A DNA stretch of 64,000 nucleotides from Rhodobiaceae bacterium (lineage in GTDB: Bacteria > Pseudomonadota > Alphaproteobacteria > Parvibaculales > Parvibaculaceae): the NCBI GenBank assembly GCA_021404525.1, contig JAAWWE010000002.1:338809-402808 (forward strand), read 5' to 3'. Below, piece by piece: positions 35,509-43,775 of the stretch. The first letter of the stretch is position 1. Every line of letters starts with the position of its first letter. The position numbers were made by a program, and so were the translations under genes. The notes under the pieces are model-generated. The model made no database searches. It was not told the origin of the DNA and saw nothing but the letters and a program-made list of their open reading frames with translations.

Positions 35509-36291
35509 ATGTCTGACGCACCCGTGCGCGAACCATTTCGGCTGGCTATTCCAATTCTATTGATCTTGGCGGTGCCGCTCGCCCACTTCACGGCGACAGG
35601 CGTCAGCTTGCTCGAAACCGGCTGGGTCCTGGTCGGTCTGGGCGGTGCGGCCTTTGCCATCTTCATGATTTTCTCAGGGGTGAGTGTAAGCGCTGGGGGC
35701 GTGCGAGATCCGCTTGCGACAGCCGCCTGGCTTTTGCTGATCGCCTATCTTCTGCACCAGTTTGAAGAGCACGGCATCGATCTCTACGGACGATCCTACT
35801 ATTTCATTGAATATGGGAACGCACAGCTCGCGGCACGATATGGAGAGGGCGGTCCACGTCTCACGGATCTGGCCATCTACCGTATCAATACGCTTGGCGT
35901 CTGGGTGCCGTTCCTGCTTGCAATATGGGCAGGGCGACGATTGCCATGGGTGGGGCTAGCTGCAGCAGGGTTGATGCTCACGAACGGTCTGTTTCACATC
36001 CTGATAGCACTCACAAATGGCGAGTATAATCCAGGTCTTGCGACCTCGCTGGTTCTGTTCTTGCCCATCTCGATTGCCTATTTCCGAAATGCCCGCAGCG
36101 AAGCAAATGTCGGTTTGTTGGGTGTTATAGGCGGCATTGCCTTCGGTGTGGTAGGGCACATCCTGCTTCCAACGATTATTGCAGTTGCGGGTGTGCCTGA
36201 TTGGTCGCCACAGCTTCTCGCGACCTTTGGATTTCTTATCCTCGCCCCATTGGTGGGAAATATCCTATACCGTCTGTTTCGACGCTCATAA
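35509..36291 (+). CDS. HXXEE-domain membrane protein
   Basis: A 260-residue protein with about eight membrane helices. The HXXEE family motif is present as LLHQFEEHGIDLYG (~75), and further conserved polar residues follow in TNGLFHILIALTNGEYNPG (~165). Family members are uncharacterised integral membrane proteins, possibly enzymes with buried His/Glu. The ATG at 35509 follows GGGGGGAACT. It sits between the VOC and SSF-symporter genes on the same strand and probably belongs to the same MarR-controlled set. Confidence 0.77.
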   Translation: MSDAPVREPFRLAIPILLILAVPLAHFTATGVSLLETGWVLVGLGGAAFAIFMIFSGVSVSAGGVRDPLATAAWLLLIAYLLHQFEEHGIDLYGRSYYFIEYGNAQLAARYGEGGPRLTDLAIYRINTLGVWVPFLLAIWAGRRLPWVGLAAAGLMLTNGLFHILIALTNGEYNPGLATSLVLFLPISIAYFRNARSEANVGLLGVIGGIAFGVVGHILLPTIIAVAGVPDWSPQLLATFGFLILAPLVGNILYRLFRRS

Positions 36292-36305
36292 GGTAAGGCA
36301 CAATA

Positions 36306-37730
36306 ATGCTGGCTGGTTTCATTCTCTTTCTTGCCCTCTTTCTTCTCGTTGGATTTCTCTCCAGCCGCAGGAGTGATGGGTCTGCAGGCGACTATTACCT
36401 TGCTGGACGCTCAGTCTCCCCGATGCTTGTCGGTCTGTCCGCAGTTGCGACCAACAATAGTGGTTACATGTTCATCGGCATTATGGGCTTTACCTATATG
36501 TCGGGCTTAAGCGTTGTCTGGTTAGGTGTTGGTTTGATACTGGGGGATTACCTCACCTCTCTCTTCGTTCATCGGCGATTGCGTGATGTGTCGCAGACGC
36601 GTGATGCCCTCACTTTCTCTGGCGCTTTGGCCACATGGCAGGGCAAAGAGATGCGGTGGCTGCGCCTCGCAGCCTCCTTGATGACACTCATTTTCCTGGG
36701 CGCCTATGCTGCCGCACAATTGAGTGCGGGCGGCAAGGCGCTGGAGGTTCTGCTTGATTGGCCGGTGGAGTGGGGTGCCGTTATCGCGGCCCTAATGGTG
36801 GCGAGCTATTGTATGGTCGGCGGTTTCCGCGCGTCCATCTGGACCGACGCGGTACAATCGACGGTCATGTATGTGGCCATGGTGTTGCTCATGGTGGTTG
36901 CCCTTGTGTCTTTTGGTGGGGTGGCAGCGTCCTACCAGGCCCTTACAGAAATCCCCGGCTATCTCAATTGGTTTGCCTCTGGCGATCTTTTGGTGCCCGG
37001 GGCATTTGGGGCGCTTCTGTTTGTCTTGGGGTGGACGTTCGCAGGTGCCTGCGTGATTGGGCAGCCTCATATCATGATCCGCTTCATGGCGCTGGAAGAT
37101 CAGGACAGGATGGGCACGGCGCGAGCCTGGTACTACGGTTTCTATGCGAGCTTCTTTGCCATCGCCATCATTGTCGGACTGATGACACGTCTACATTTAG
37201 GCGATATTGGATCCATGGATCCGGAGCTTGTCTTGCCGGTCATGGCTGTCGATTTGCTGCCAGCTTTTCTGGTGGGTCTGATTTTGGCGGGTATCTTTTC
37301 AGCCACCATGTCCACTGCGGATTCGCTGTTGCTCAGCTGCGCGGCCACCTTCACTCATGATTTGCTGCCATCCAAACTGGAACGCCCAGCGCTCCTGCGT
37401 GGGGCAACAGTTGCGATGACGGCTTTTGCTCTTGCCATTGCCTTGTCTGGCAGCCAGAGCGTCTTCTCGTTGGTCATCCTGGCCTGGTCTGTTCTGGGCG
37501 CAAGCTTTGGTCCGCTTCTCATACTGCTAGCACTAAAACAGCGGGTAACAGAAGGTCAGGCCATTGCGATGATCATTGCAGGCTGTGCAGCCGTTCTCAT
37601 ATGGCGGTCTTACGGATTGCAAGGGGCTGTCTTTGAGGGCCTGCCGGGCATGGTGGCAGCGTTCGCCACTTACTTCCTCTCCAAGCCAATTGTGGGTGCA
37701 GAGACTGAAGCGTCTGCCGCTGCAGACTGA
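36306..37730 (+). CDS. Sodium:solute symporter (SSF family)
   Basis: A 474-residue transporter with about 13 helices of the SSS/PutP fold. Helix 1-2 features are GDYYLAGRSVSPMLVGLSAVATNNSGYMF; the Na+-site region near helix 8 includes SATMSTADSLLLSCAATFTHDL (~335). The substrate, perhaps a carboxylate or aromatic acid used by neighbouring enzymes, is inferred from context only. It starts 14 bp after the HXXEE gene. Its stop TGA abuts the stop of the convergent TetR gene (TGATCA, both stops back to back). Confidence 0.86.
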   Translation: MLAGFILFLALFLLVGFLSSRRSDGSAGDYYLAGRSVSPMLVGLSAVATNNSGYMFIGIMGFTYMSGLSVVWLGVGLILGDYLTSLFVHRRLRDVSQTRDALTFSGALATWQGKEMRWLRLAASLMTLIFLGAYAAAQLSAGGKALEVLLDWPVEWGAVIAALMVASYCMVGGFRASIWTDAVQSTVMYVAMVLLMVVALVSFGGVAASYQALTEIPGYLNWFASGDLLVPGAFGALLFVLGWTFAGACVIGQPHIMIRFMALEDQDRMGTARAWYYGFYASFFAIAIIVGLMTRLHLGDIGSMDPELVLPVMAVDLLPAFLVGLILAGIFSATMSTADSLLLSCAATFTHDLLPSKLERPALLRGATVAMTAFALAIALSGSQSVFSLVILAWSVLGASFGPLLILLALKQRVTEGQAIAMIIAGCAAVLIWRSYGLQGAVFEGLPGMVAAFATYFLSKPIVGAETEASAAAD

Positions 37731-38342
37731 TCAGTCGGTAAACAGCAGGGCGTCGATCAACGCCTTTGCCGAAGCGATCGAAGCATCTGACGTGGCGCTT
37801 TCACCACTCAATGCCTCATATTCTCGGGCAAGTGTTGCGAGTGTACCGGCGATCCCGATGGCACCATAGTAGAGCTGAGCCGGATTGCCCTCACGAATGC
37901 GACCATCGGATTGTCCCGCCCGGATGCGCTTACTGACCGACGCGAAATTCTCTTTCAAATAGGTCTCAAGAAGCCACGTAAGACGGTCGCTGCTCATGCG
38001 GCCTTCGATTGTCATAATCCGATGCAACTCGGGATGTTCTGCGCAGAAACTGACAAAGGCGTGTAGGTCAGCACGCAGCGTCTCGACAGGATCATCGCTC
38101 GATGCGGAATATTGGCTGGCATGTGCGGCAGCGGTCGCAAACAGGTCCTCCATGGTCGCCTTCCAGAGCCCGTCTTTGTTCTTGAAGTGATAGACGATCA
38201 GCGAGTGATTAACGCCTGCGTCAGTCGCAATGCGCCGTGTGGATGTGCCTTCAAAGCCAACAGAAGAAAAGTGCTGGCGTGCGACATCCAGAATGCCCCG
38301 CTTTGTCGTTTCTGATCGGGTGGAAGACACTCTGCCCATCAT
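37731..38342 (-). CDS. TetR-family regulator of the monooxygenase genes
   Basis: A 203-residue regulator. The helix-turn-helix is STRRIATDAGVNHSLIVYHFKNKDGLWKAT (~35-65, read in parts), with the classic TetR YHF(K)NK motif. The C-terminal domain is helical (HPELHRIMTIEGRMSSDRLT) and probably binds a small ligand. Two ATGs are adjacent at 38342 and 38339, after GCGGAGAAA. It is divergent from the first FAD monooxygenase gene, and two near-identical 16-bp palindromes lie between, strongly implying direct control. Confidence 0.88.
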   Translation of the reverse strand: MMGRVSSTRSETTKRGILDVARQHFSSVGFEGTSTRRIATDAGVNHSLIVYHFKNKDGLWKATMEDLFATAAAHASQYSASSDDPVETLRADLHAFVSFCAEHPELHRIMTIEGRMSSDRLTWLLETYLKENFASVSKRIRAGQSDGRIREGNPAQLYYGAIGIAGTLATLAREYEALSGESATSDASIASAKALIDALLFTD

Positions 38343-38376
38343 TTTCTCCGCAGTAATCCTAGTCTTTTTGCACAAT

Positions 38377-38392
38377 TTGACCAACTGGTCAA
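38377..38392. promoter_or_regulatory. TetR operator 1
   Basis: TTGACCA (38377-38383) and TGGTCAA (38386-38392) are perfect inverted halves with a two-base spacer. It lies 35 bp before the TetR start. The half-sites are identical to those of operator 2, 29 bp away centre to centre, so two dimers could bind near the same DNA face. Confidence 0.8.
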
Positions 38393-38405
38393 ACTTCAAT
38401 ATAAA

Positions 38406-38421
38406 TTGACCACATGGTCAA
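38406..38421. promoter_or_regulatory. TetR operator 2
   Basis: TTGACCA (38406-38412) and TGGTCAA (38415-38421) match operator 1 exactly except for the two-base spacer (CA instead of AC). It ends 23 bp before the monooxygenase ATG, so a bound repressor would block transcription start or elongation of that gene. Confidence 0.8.
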
Positions 38422-38444
38422 ATAGGGTTTGGGAAGTTAGGCAC

Positions 38445-40037
38445 ATGAAAGAAGTACCAGTCTTGATCGCGGGCGGTGGACCGGTGGGCATGATGCTGGC
38501 GCGTGAACTGAGCGTGCGGGGGGTCTCCTGCATGCTGGTAGAGCGCAATCAAACGACAACCCGTCATCCGAAAATGGACATCACCAATGGCCGCACCATG
38601 GAGCACTTCCGGCGCCTGGGCATGATCGATCGGATACGCGAGGCAGCGGTCCCGACATCACATGTTTTCGACGTATCCTGGATTACCGATTTGGCGGGAC
38701 ATGAGCTGGCACGCTTTTCCTATCCAAATGTGGACGAGGCACGAGACATTATTCGCTATGTGAACGATGGGACGCAACCGCTTGAACCGGACATGCGTGT
38801 CTCACAGGTGGTGCTGGAACCCGTCTTGAAGTCCTTTATTGACGAGGACCCTTTGGTCGATGTCCGTTTTGGATGGGCGTTTGTCTCGTTTGAAGAAGAG
38901 GCGGACGGCGTGACCGTTCATCTCAGGAATGCAGAGACTGGGGAAGATGAGCAGGTACGCTGTCAGTATCTGGCCGGGTGTGACGGCGGGAACTCCAAAG
39001 TCCGCAAACAATTGGGTATCGGCCTTTCAGGAACACCCGATGTCGCGAACATGTACATGGTGCACTTCCGTTCTGACGCCTTAGATGTTCTCCAGCGCTG
39101 GGGCGTCGCCTGGCACTACCAATCCGACAAGGGCACACTCATTGCCCAGAACGACAAAGACATCTGGACCTTGCATGTGCCTCTGCCCGGCGGCATCAGC
39201 GCCGATGACATTGAGCCTGAGCAGCTTGTTCGTGATTTTGCCGGGACAGATTTTGACTTCGACATTTTGGTCCACAATGCCTGGTCGCCTCAGCTTCTCT
39301 TAGCGGACAGCTATGGTCAGGGACGTGTCTTCCTCACTGGCGACGCGGCCCATCAATATGTGCCCACCGGCGCTTATGGCATGAATACCGGCATGGGAGA
39401 CGCGGTGGATTTGGGTTGGAAACTTGCCGCAACCTTACAAGGGTGGGGTGGTGACAGATTACTTGCGTCTTATGGCGTCGAGCGCCGCCATGTCGGCGAC
39501 CGAAACCGGCAAGGTTCAGAACGGCATGTGGGCGTGAGGTTCGAAATAGCTATGGCCTATCTCGAGGGTGTGAACGATGACGCTTCGCGGAGGGCCGTCG
39601 GTGAAAAGATCCTGGAGCTTGGGAACGCAGAAAACGAAGCGCTGGGCATTGAGATTGGCTATCGCTACGACGCCTCGCCCATCATTTGCCAGGAGAAAGA
39701 TGGTGCGCCCGCCTATGATCTGATCGACTACACACCGACAACCTGGCCCGGCGCCAGATTGCCGAGCCTCTTTCTGGAAGATGGACGGGCGGTGTTCGAT
39801 CTGCTGGGCGCAGGATACACTCTTATCTCTTTTGGGGAGATTGATTGGTCGGATTGGGCGAAATCGGCAGCAGAAAAACAGATCCCACTTGACCTTCTTC
39901 AACTCAATGAACCGGCCATTCAGGCAATCTATGAAAAAGACTATCTGCTCATTCGGCCCGATCAGCATGTATGCTGGCGGGGAAATGAGCTGCCGGATAA
40001 CCCCGGTGACATATTGGACAGGGTGACAGGGCACTAA
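38445..40037 (+). CDS. FAD-dependent aromatic monooxygenase, MhpA/PheA-like
   Basis: A 530-residue group A flavoprotein hydroxylase. It has the FAD motif VLIAGGGPVGMMLARELSVRG (in two parts, ~5-25), the DG-type motif GCDGGNSKVRKQLGI (~185), and the GD motif GRVFLTGDAAHQYVPTGAYGMNTGMGDAVDLGWKL (~300-335). The last 120 residues form a thioredoxin-like C-terminal domain, as in 3-(3-hydroxyphenyl)propionate and phenol hydroxylases. It probably adds oxygen to a phenolic ring using NAD(P)H. The start is the ATG at 38445; an ATG at 38406 would lie in operator 2. It is two bases upstream of the second monooxygenase gene, forming an operon under TetR. Confidence 0.87.
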   Translation: MKEVPVLIAGGGPVGMMLARELSVRGVSCMLVERNQTTTRHPKMDITNGRTMEHFRRLGMIDRIREAAVPTSHVFDVSWITDLAGHELARFSYPNVDEARDIIRYVNDGTQPLEPDMRVSQVVLEPVLKSFIDEDPLVDVRFGWAFVSFEEEADGVTVHLRNAETGEDEQVRCQYLAGCDGGNSKVRKQLGIGLSGTPDVANMYMVHFRSDALDVLQRWGVAWHYQSDKGTLIAQNDKDIWTLHVPLPGGISADDIEPEQLVRDFAGTDFDFDILVHNAWSPQLLLADSYGQGRVFLTGDAAHQYVPTGAYGMNTGMGDAVDLGWKLAATLQGWGGDRLLASYGVERRHVGDRNRQGSERHVGVRFEIAMAYLEGVNDDASRRAVGEKILELGNAENEALGIEIGYRYDASPIICQEKDGAPAYDLIDYTPTTWPGARLPSLFLEDGRAVFDLLGAGYTLISFGEIDWSDWAKSAAEKQIPLDLLQLNEPAIQAIYEKDYLLIRPDQHVCWRGNELPDNPGDILDRVTGH

Positions 40038-40039
40038 AC

Positions 40040-41242
40040 ATGTCAGAGCCGAAAAATGTCGTGATTGCTGGCGCTGGTATTGGCGGCTTAACCGCAGCTC
40101 TTGCCTGCGCCAAAAAAAATATGACGGTCACTGTCATTGAACGGGCAGCACAATTGGGCGAAGTCGGCGCGGGGCTTCAAATTGCGGCTAACGGCACCCA
40201 TGTCCTTGAGAAGCTAGGACTTGGAAAAGAGCTCGAAAATATTGGCTTCCGTCCGGAAGCGGCAACCCTGCGTTTGGGACAATCGGGCCGAACGATCTTC
40301 TCAAACCCATTGGGAGACGCAGCGCGCGAGCGCTATGGCGCTTGGTACTATCACGTCCATCGCGCGGATCTGCACCGAATTCTGGCCGAGGCTGCGAGCG
40401 CCAATCCCAACATCGACTTGCAGCTAGGCAAAGCAGTCACCGGTGTTGTCGAAAATGCGGGAGTGGTAACAGCGACGCTGTCAGATGGAACGTCGATGAC
40501 CTGCGCAGCGCTCATCGGTGCAGACGGCATCCACTCGAGCGTACGTGAAAGTCTGTTTGGCAAAGATGCCCCCCGTTTTACCGGGAATGTCGCCTGGCGC
40601 CTTCTTGTACCGGCAGAAAACCTCCCTGCAGACCTCATCCCGCCCCATGCCACCGTATGGACGGGGCCGAAGGGGCATACCGTGACCTATTATGTGCGTG
40701 GTGGGGAGCTCGTGAACTTTGTTGGTATTGTCGAGCGGGAAGACTGGCAGGTGGAAGGCTGGCTTGAGAGCGGTGACGTAAAAGAACTGAAACAGGACTT
40801 CGCGTCCTGGTGTTCAACCATTCATCAATTGATTGATGCGGCTGATGAAACCACCTGCTTCAAATGGGCGCTGTTTGATCGTGACCCTCTGCCTGTCTGG
40901 TCAAAAGGTCGGGTGACCCTGCTTGGGGATGCCTGCCATCCGATGCTGCCTTTTATGGCGCAGGGGGCTTGTATGGCGATTGAAGATGCCTGGGTGCTTG
41001 CGACCGAGCTGAGTAAGGCAGATGACTCCGCTCAAGCCTTCCTTGCCTATGAAGAGCTGCGCAAAAAGAGAACAGCACGCGTGCAGATGGCGGCCCGAGC
41101 CAATGCGAGGCGTTTCCACAAAGGTAGGCCTGCCGGGCAGCTCACGACCTATGGTCCCATGTGGCTCGCGGCGCAGGTAAAGCCGGACCTGCTCAACAAG
41201 CCCTTTGACTGGATCTATGGGGCGAACGTTACGAAGGCCTAG
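40040..41242 (+). CDS. FAD-dependent monooxygenase, salicylate/3-hydroxybenzoate hydroxylase-like
   Basis: A 400-residue flavoprotein hydroxylase. It has FAD motif VVIAGAGIGGLTAALACAKK at the N-terminus, the DG motif ALIGADGIHSSVRESLFG (~155) and the GD motif GRVTLLGDACHPMLPFMAQGACMAIEDAW (~285-315, in parts). The length and order match salicylate 1-monooxygenase and 3-hydroxybenzoate 6-monooxygenase. It starts two bases after the larger monooxygenase, so two sequential hydroxylations are plausible. The last four bases, CTAG, are shared with the convergent copB: each gene reads TAG as its stop. Confidence 0.87.
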   Translation: MSEPKNVVIAGAGIGGLTAALACAKKNMTVTVIERAAQLGEVGAGLQIAANGTHVLEKLGLGKELENIGFRPEAATLRLGQSGRTIFSNPLGDAARERYGAWYYHVHRADLHRILAEAASANPNIDLQLGKAVTGVVENAGVVTATLSDGTSMTCAALIGADGIHSSVRESLFGKDAPRFTGNVAWRLLVPAENLPADLIPPHATVWTGPKGHTVTYYVRGGELVNFVGIVEREDWQVEGWLESGDVKELKQDFASWCSTIHQLIDAADETTCFKWALFDRDPLPVWSKGRVTLLGDACHPMLPFMAQGACMAIEDAWVLATELSKADDSAQAFLAYEELRKKRTARVQMAARANARRFHKGRPAGQLTTYGPMWLAAQVKPDLLNKPFDWIYGANVTKA

Positions 41243-41937
41243 TTGAACCAGAAGTGTAGGCCGGCTCTTATGGTGAGCGCATCTTCTGCTTCTCCATCCT
41301 GCCTTAGGAGACTGCGGGTCGCCCCAAGACCGGACTCATAGTTCAGTTCTAGATAGGGCGCGAATTCTCGTTCGATTTCATAGGCGAGCTGCAGACCTGT
41401 CTCGAAGGTCGCAAACCCCTGCGCCCGGTGGCGCTCATCCACATCCTGAAAAAACAACTCGGTTTCGACAAAGGGTGTCAAACGCAGACGTTGAGTGAGG
41501 TGAATATCCATATCCCCCTCAAGCCGAAGGTGGGCGTCGCCATCCTCGCTCAAGAACAATGCGATATCCGTTTCGATGAACTGCGGCGCCAGCCCATGGG
41601 CGCCGACAACCGCATAGACGAGCGACGTGGGCTCTGCGTCAAAGCGGATGCCTGCCTGTGCATCCCAGAAGGCATCAAGCATCTGAGAAACGAGCAGTTG
41701 GAACTCAGCACTTTCGAGGTTCCCGTCTTCCCACTCGCCTTCACTTTTCATCCAGACTTTGTGCGTGTCGCCGCCAAACCAGCCCTCTGCGTCCCAGGTT
41801 ACCAGCCGGTCCGCTTCTCCCCAATTGCTGGCATCAAAATCGCCCTCCACATGTTTGAACAGCCTGTCCATGTCCGCTGCCATGGCCCCTGTCGCGGAAA
41901 AGAAAATGAGAAGAGTAGAAACGAGCAGACGGATCAT
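41239..41937 (-). CDS. copB: Copper resistance outer-membrane protein CopB
   Basis: A 232-residue outer-membrane beta-barrel of the CopB/PcoB family. It has a signal peptide (LLVSTLLIFFSATGAMA) and no Met-rich N-terminal region, so it is shorter than Pseudomonas CopB. Barrel strands are WDAEGWFGGDTHKVWMKSEG, AGIRFDAEPTSLVYAVVGAHGLAP and a typical terminal strand ending in aromatic FWFN. It probably moves or binds copper at the outer membrane. The ATG at 41937 overlaps the copA stop as ATGA, so the two are coupled. Confidence 0.88.
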   Translation of the reverse strand: MIRLLVSTLLIFFSATGAMAADMDRLFKHVEGDFDASNWGEADRLVTWDAEGWFGGDTHKVWMKSEGEWEDGNLESAEFQLLVSQMLDAFWDAQAGIRFDAEPTSLVYAVVGAHGLAPQFIETDIALFLSEDGDAHLRLEGDMDIHLTQRLRLTPFVETELFFQDVDERHRAQGFATFETGLQLAYEIEREFAPYLELNYESGLGATRSLLRQDGEAEDALTIRAGLHFWFN

Positions 41938-43625
41938 GGGCGGGCCTCCGCATTGACTCGCGATACCACGACTTTCGACATCATGCCCGACGCCATGTGA
42001 TAGAGCAGGTGGCAATGAAAAGCCCATTCCCCGGCTTCATCTGCGGTAAAGGTGACCGAGTAGCGTCGGCCTGGCCCTACATTGACGATGTGTTTGCGCG
42101 GACGTGTCTCTGGTGGTTGCCCATTTTCCAGTTCGACGAACATGCCATGCAGATGCATCGGGTGGTTCATCATCGTCTCGTTGACATAAGTGATGCGCAC
42201 CCGCTGTCCATACTCCAGATAGATGGGGGTGGCTTCAGAAAACTTGTCACCATTGAGCGTCCAGATGTAGCGCTCCATATTCCCACCAAGGTTCATGGTG
42301 AGTTCCTGCTCAGGCTCTCGCGCATCATCATTTGGGTGAAGCGCCACGAGATCCTGATAGGTCAAGACCCGGGCACCCTCCGGCGCATCGACAGGCGGCA
42401 CATGCTCATTGTCGCGGGTAATGACCGGCGCAACCATCGCCATCGGCGTGGCATGCCCCATGGCGGCATGGTCCATCATCGAATGGTCCATTTGGGGCAT
42501 GGTCGCCGTTGCTTCAACGCCATGTTGTCCGTGGTCCATACCCCCATGATCGCCGCCCATATCATTCATCGACAAAAGTTTGCGCGGGCGAGCTGATGGC
42601 ATAGTCATTTGTGCATCAACAGCCCCGCCCAGGCGACCGATGGCAAAACCAGATCGGTCCAGTGCCTCAGCTATGATTTGATGCGGAGTGTCGTCTTGAG
42701 GCTCAACAATCACATCGTAAGTTTCAGCGACGGCAATACGAAATTCGTCCACCGGGACGGGGACAACCGCCTGACCATCGGCCTCAACCACCGTCATTTT
42801 GAGGCCGGGAATTCGCACGTCGAAATAGCTCATGGCACCTGCATTGATGAAGCGAAGCCTCACGCGCTCGCCAGGCTTCGTCGCACCAAACCAGGGTTGA
42901 TCATTGGTCTGGCCGTTCAAAAGAAACGTGTACCCGCTGATATCCGACAAGTCGGTGGGGGTCATGCGCATATTGCCCCAGGCAAGCCTCTCAGTGGCGG
43001 CGGCACTCAGACCTTCGTCTGAAACAAAATCAAAAAAGTCACCAACTGTGCGTTGCGCATAATTGTAATAGTCGCTCATTGATTTGAGGTTGGCGTGGAC
43101 GTCGGCAGGGTCCGTATCAAGCCAGTCTGACAAGACAATCGTGTGTTCACGATCGAACGGTGCTGGCTCGCCGCCGCGCGGTTCGATGATGAGCGAACCA
43201 TATACGCCTTGTTGTTCCTGATATCCGGAATGGGAGTGGTACCAATAAGTCCCTGTTTGGCGAACGGGAAAGCGATAGGTGAAGGTTTCGCCAGGAGGAA
43301 TGCCCTCAAAGCTGATGCCGGGCACGCCGTCCATCTCCGGCGGAACCAGCAGCCCGTGCCAATGAATAGACGACATGACATTCAGCGTATTGGTGACGTG
43401 AATCACGGCCTCCTCACCCTCGATGAAACGCAGAGAAGGCCCTGGTACCTGGCCGTTGACGGCCAATCCACGCGCCGGAGCGCCGGTGAAGTTGACGTCA
43501 ATCTCACCAATTGAAAGCGCGTATTCCTTGGTCCGACCGTTTGAAAAGACGTTCTCCCCCGCGAAGCTTGGGCGCGCGGTAGACAAGGCGGCCATAGAAG
43601 CAAGAAATTGACGACGACCAATCAT
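41934..43625 (-). CDS. copA: Periplasmic multicopper oxidase CopA
   Basis: A 563-residue multicopper oxidase of the CopA/PcoA copper-resistance group. It begins with a twin-arginine signal (GRRQFLASMAALSTARPSFA). Copper sites are complete: HWHG (~100), YWYHSHSG (~140), HPMHLHG (~500) and HCHLLYHMASGMM (~540). A Met/His-rich insert near residues 350-400 (MDHGQHG, MDHSMMDHAAMGHA) probably binds extra copper. It likely oxidises Cu(I) in the periplasm. It is transcribed leftward from the CueR-like box at 43663 and coupled to copB. Confidence 0.94.
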   Translation of the reverse strand: MIGRRQFLASMAALSTARPSFAGENVFSNGRTKEYALSIGEIDVNFTGAPARGLAVNGQVPGPSLRFIEGEEAVIHVTNTLNVMSSIHWHGLLVPPEMDGVPGISFEGIPPGETFTYRFPVRQTGTYWYHSHSGYQEQQGVYGSLIIEPRGGEPAPFDREHTIVLSDWLDTDPADVHANLKSMSDYYNYAQRTVGDFFDFVSDEGLSAAATERLAWGNMRMTPTDLSDISGYTFLLNGQTNDQPWFGATKPGERVRLRFINAGAMSYFDVRIPGLKMTVVEADGQAVVPVPVDEFRIAVAETYDVIVEPQDDTPHQIIAEALDRSGFAIGRLGGAVDAQMTMPSARPRKLLSMNDMGGDHGGMDHGQHGVEATATMPQMDHSMMDHAAMGHATPMAMVAPVITRDNEHVPPVDAPEGARVLTYQDLVALHPNDDAREPEQELTMNLGGNMERYIWTLNGDKFSEATPIYLEYGQRVRITYVNETMMNHPMHLHGMFVELENGQPPETRPRKHIVNVGPGRRYSVTFTADEAGEWAFHCHLLYHMASGMMSKVVVSRVNAEARP

Positions 43626-43662
43626 GGCAGCTCCAATAGAGGCAAGCGGGGAGGATGGTCAT

Positions 43663-43692
43663 CTTGAGGCTTCCCCTTGGGGGAAGGTCAAG
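43663..43692. promoter_or_regulatory. CueR/MerR-type copper box 1
   Basis: CTTCCCC then TT then GGGGGAAG forms a GC-rich dyad, flanked by CTTGA at 43663 and TCAAG at 43688-43692. On the minus strand it reads TTGACCTTCCCC, matching the known CueR-promoter core of E. coli copA. It lies 38 bp before the copA start, so it probably activates copA-copB. No cueR gene is in the window. Confidence 0.72.
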
Positions 43693-43710
43693 CGAGGGTA
43701 CCCAGAAAAT

Positions 43711-43740
43711 GCTTGAGCTTGCCCCTGGGGGAAGGTGGAG
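43711..43740. promoter_or_regulatory. CueR/MerR-type copper box 2
   Basis: A second dyad (CTTGCCCC and GGGGAAGG, with TTGAGC at its left) stands 36 bp before the copper ATPase ATG. It resembles box 1 in core bases but is less symmetrical. The separate boxes suggest that each divergent copper transcript has its own activator site. Confidence 0.65.
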
Positions 43741-43775
43741 AGTGGGGCAAATCAAATCACCAGGTACCGCTTCTG

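Noticed and set aside
43677..43775. N-terminal extension of the copper ATPase from 43677
   Set aside because: It would translate both copper boxes; the ATG at 43776 gives the normal YHS-domain start.
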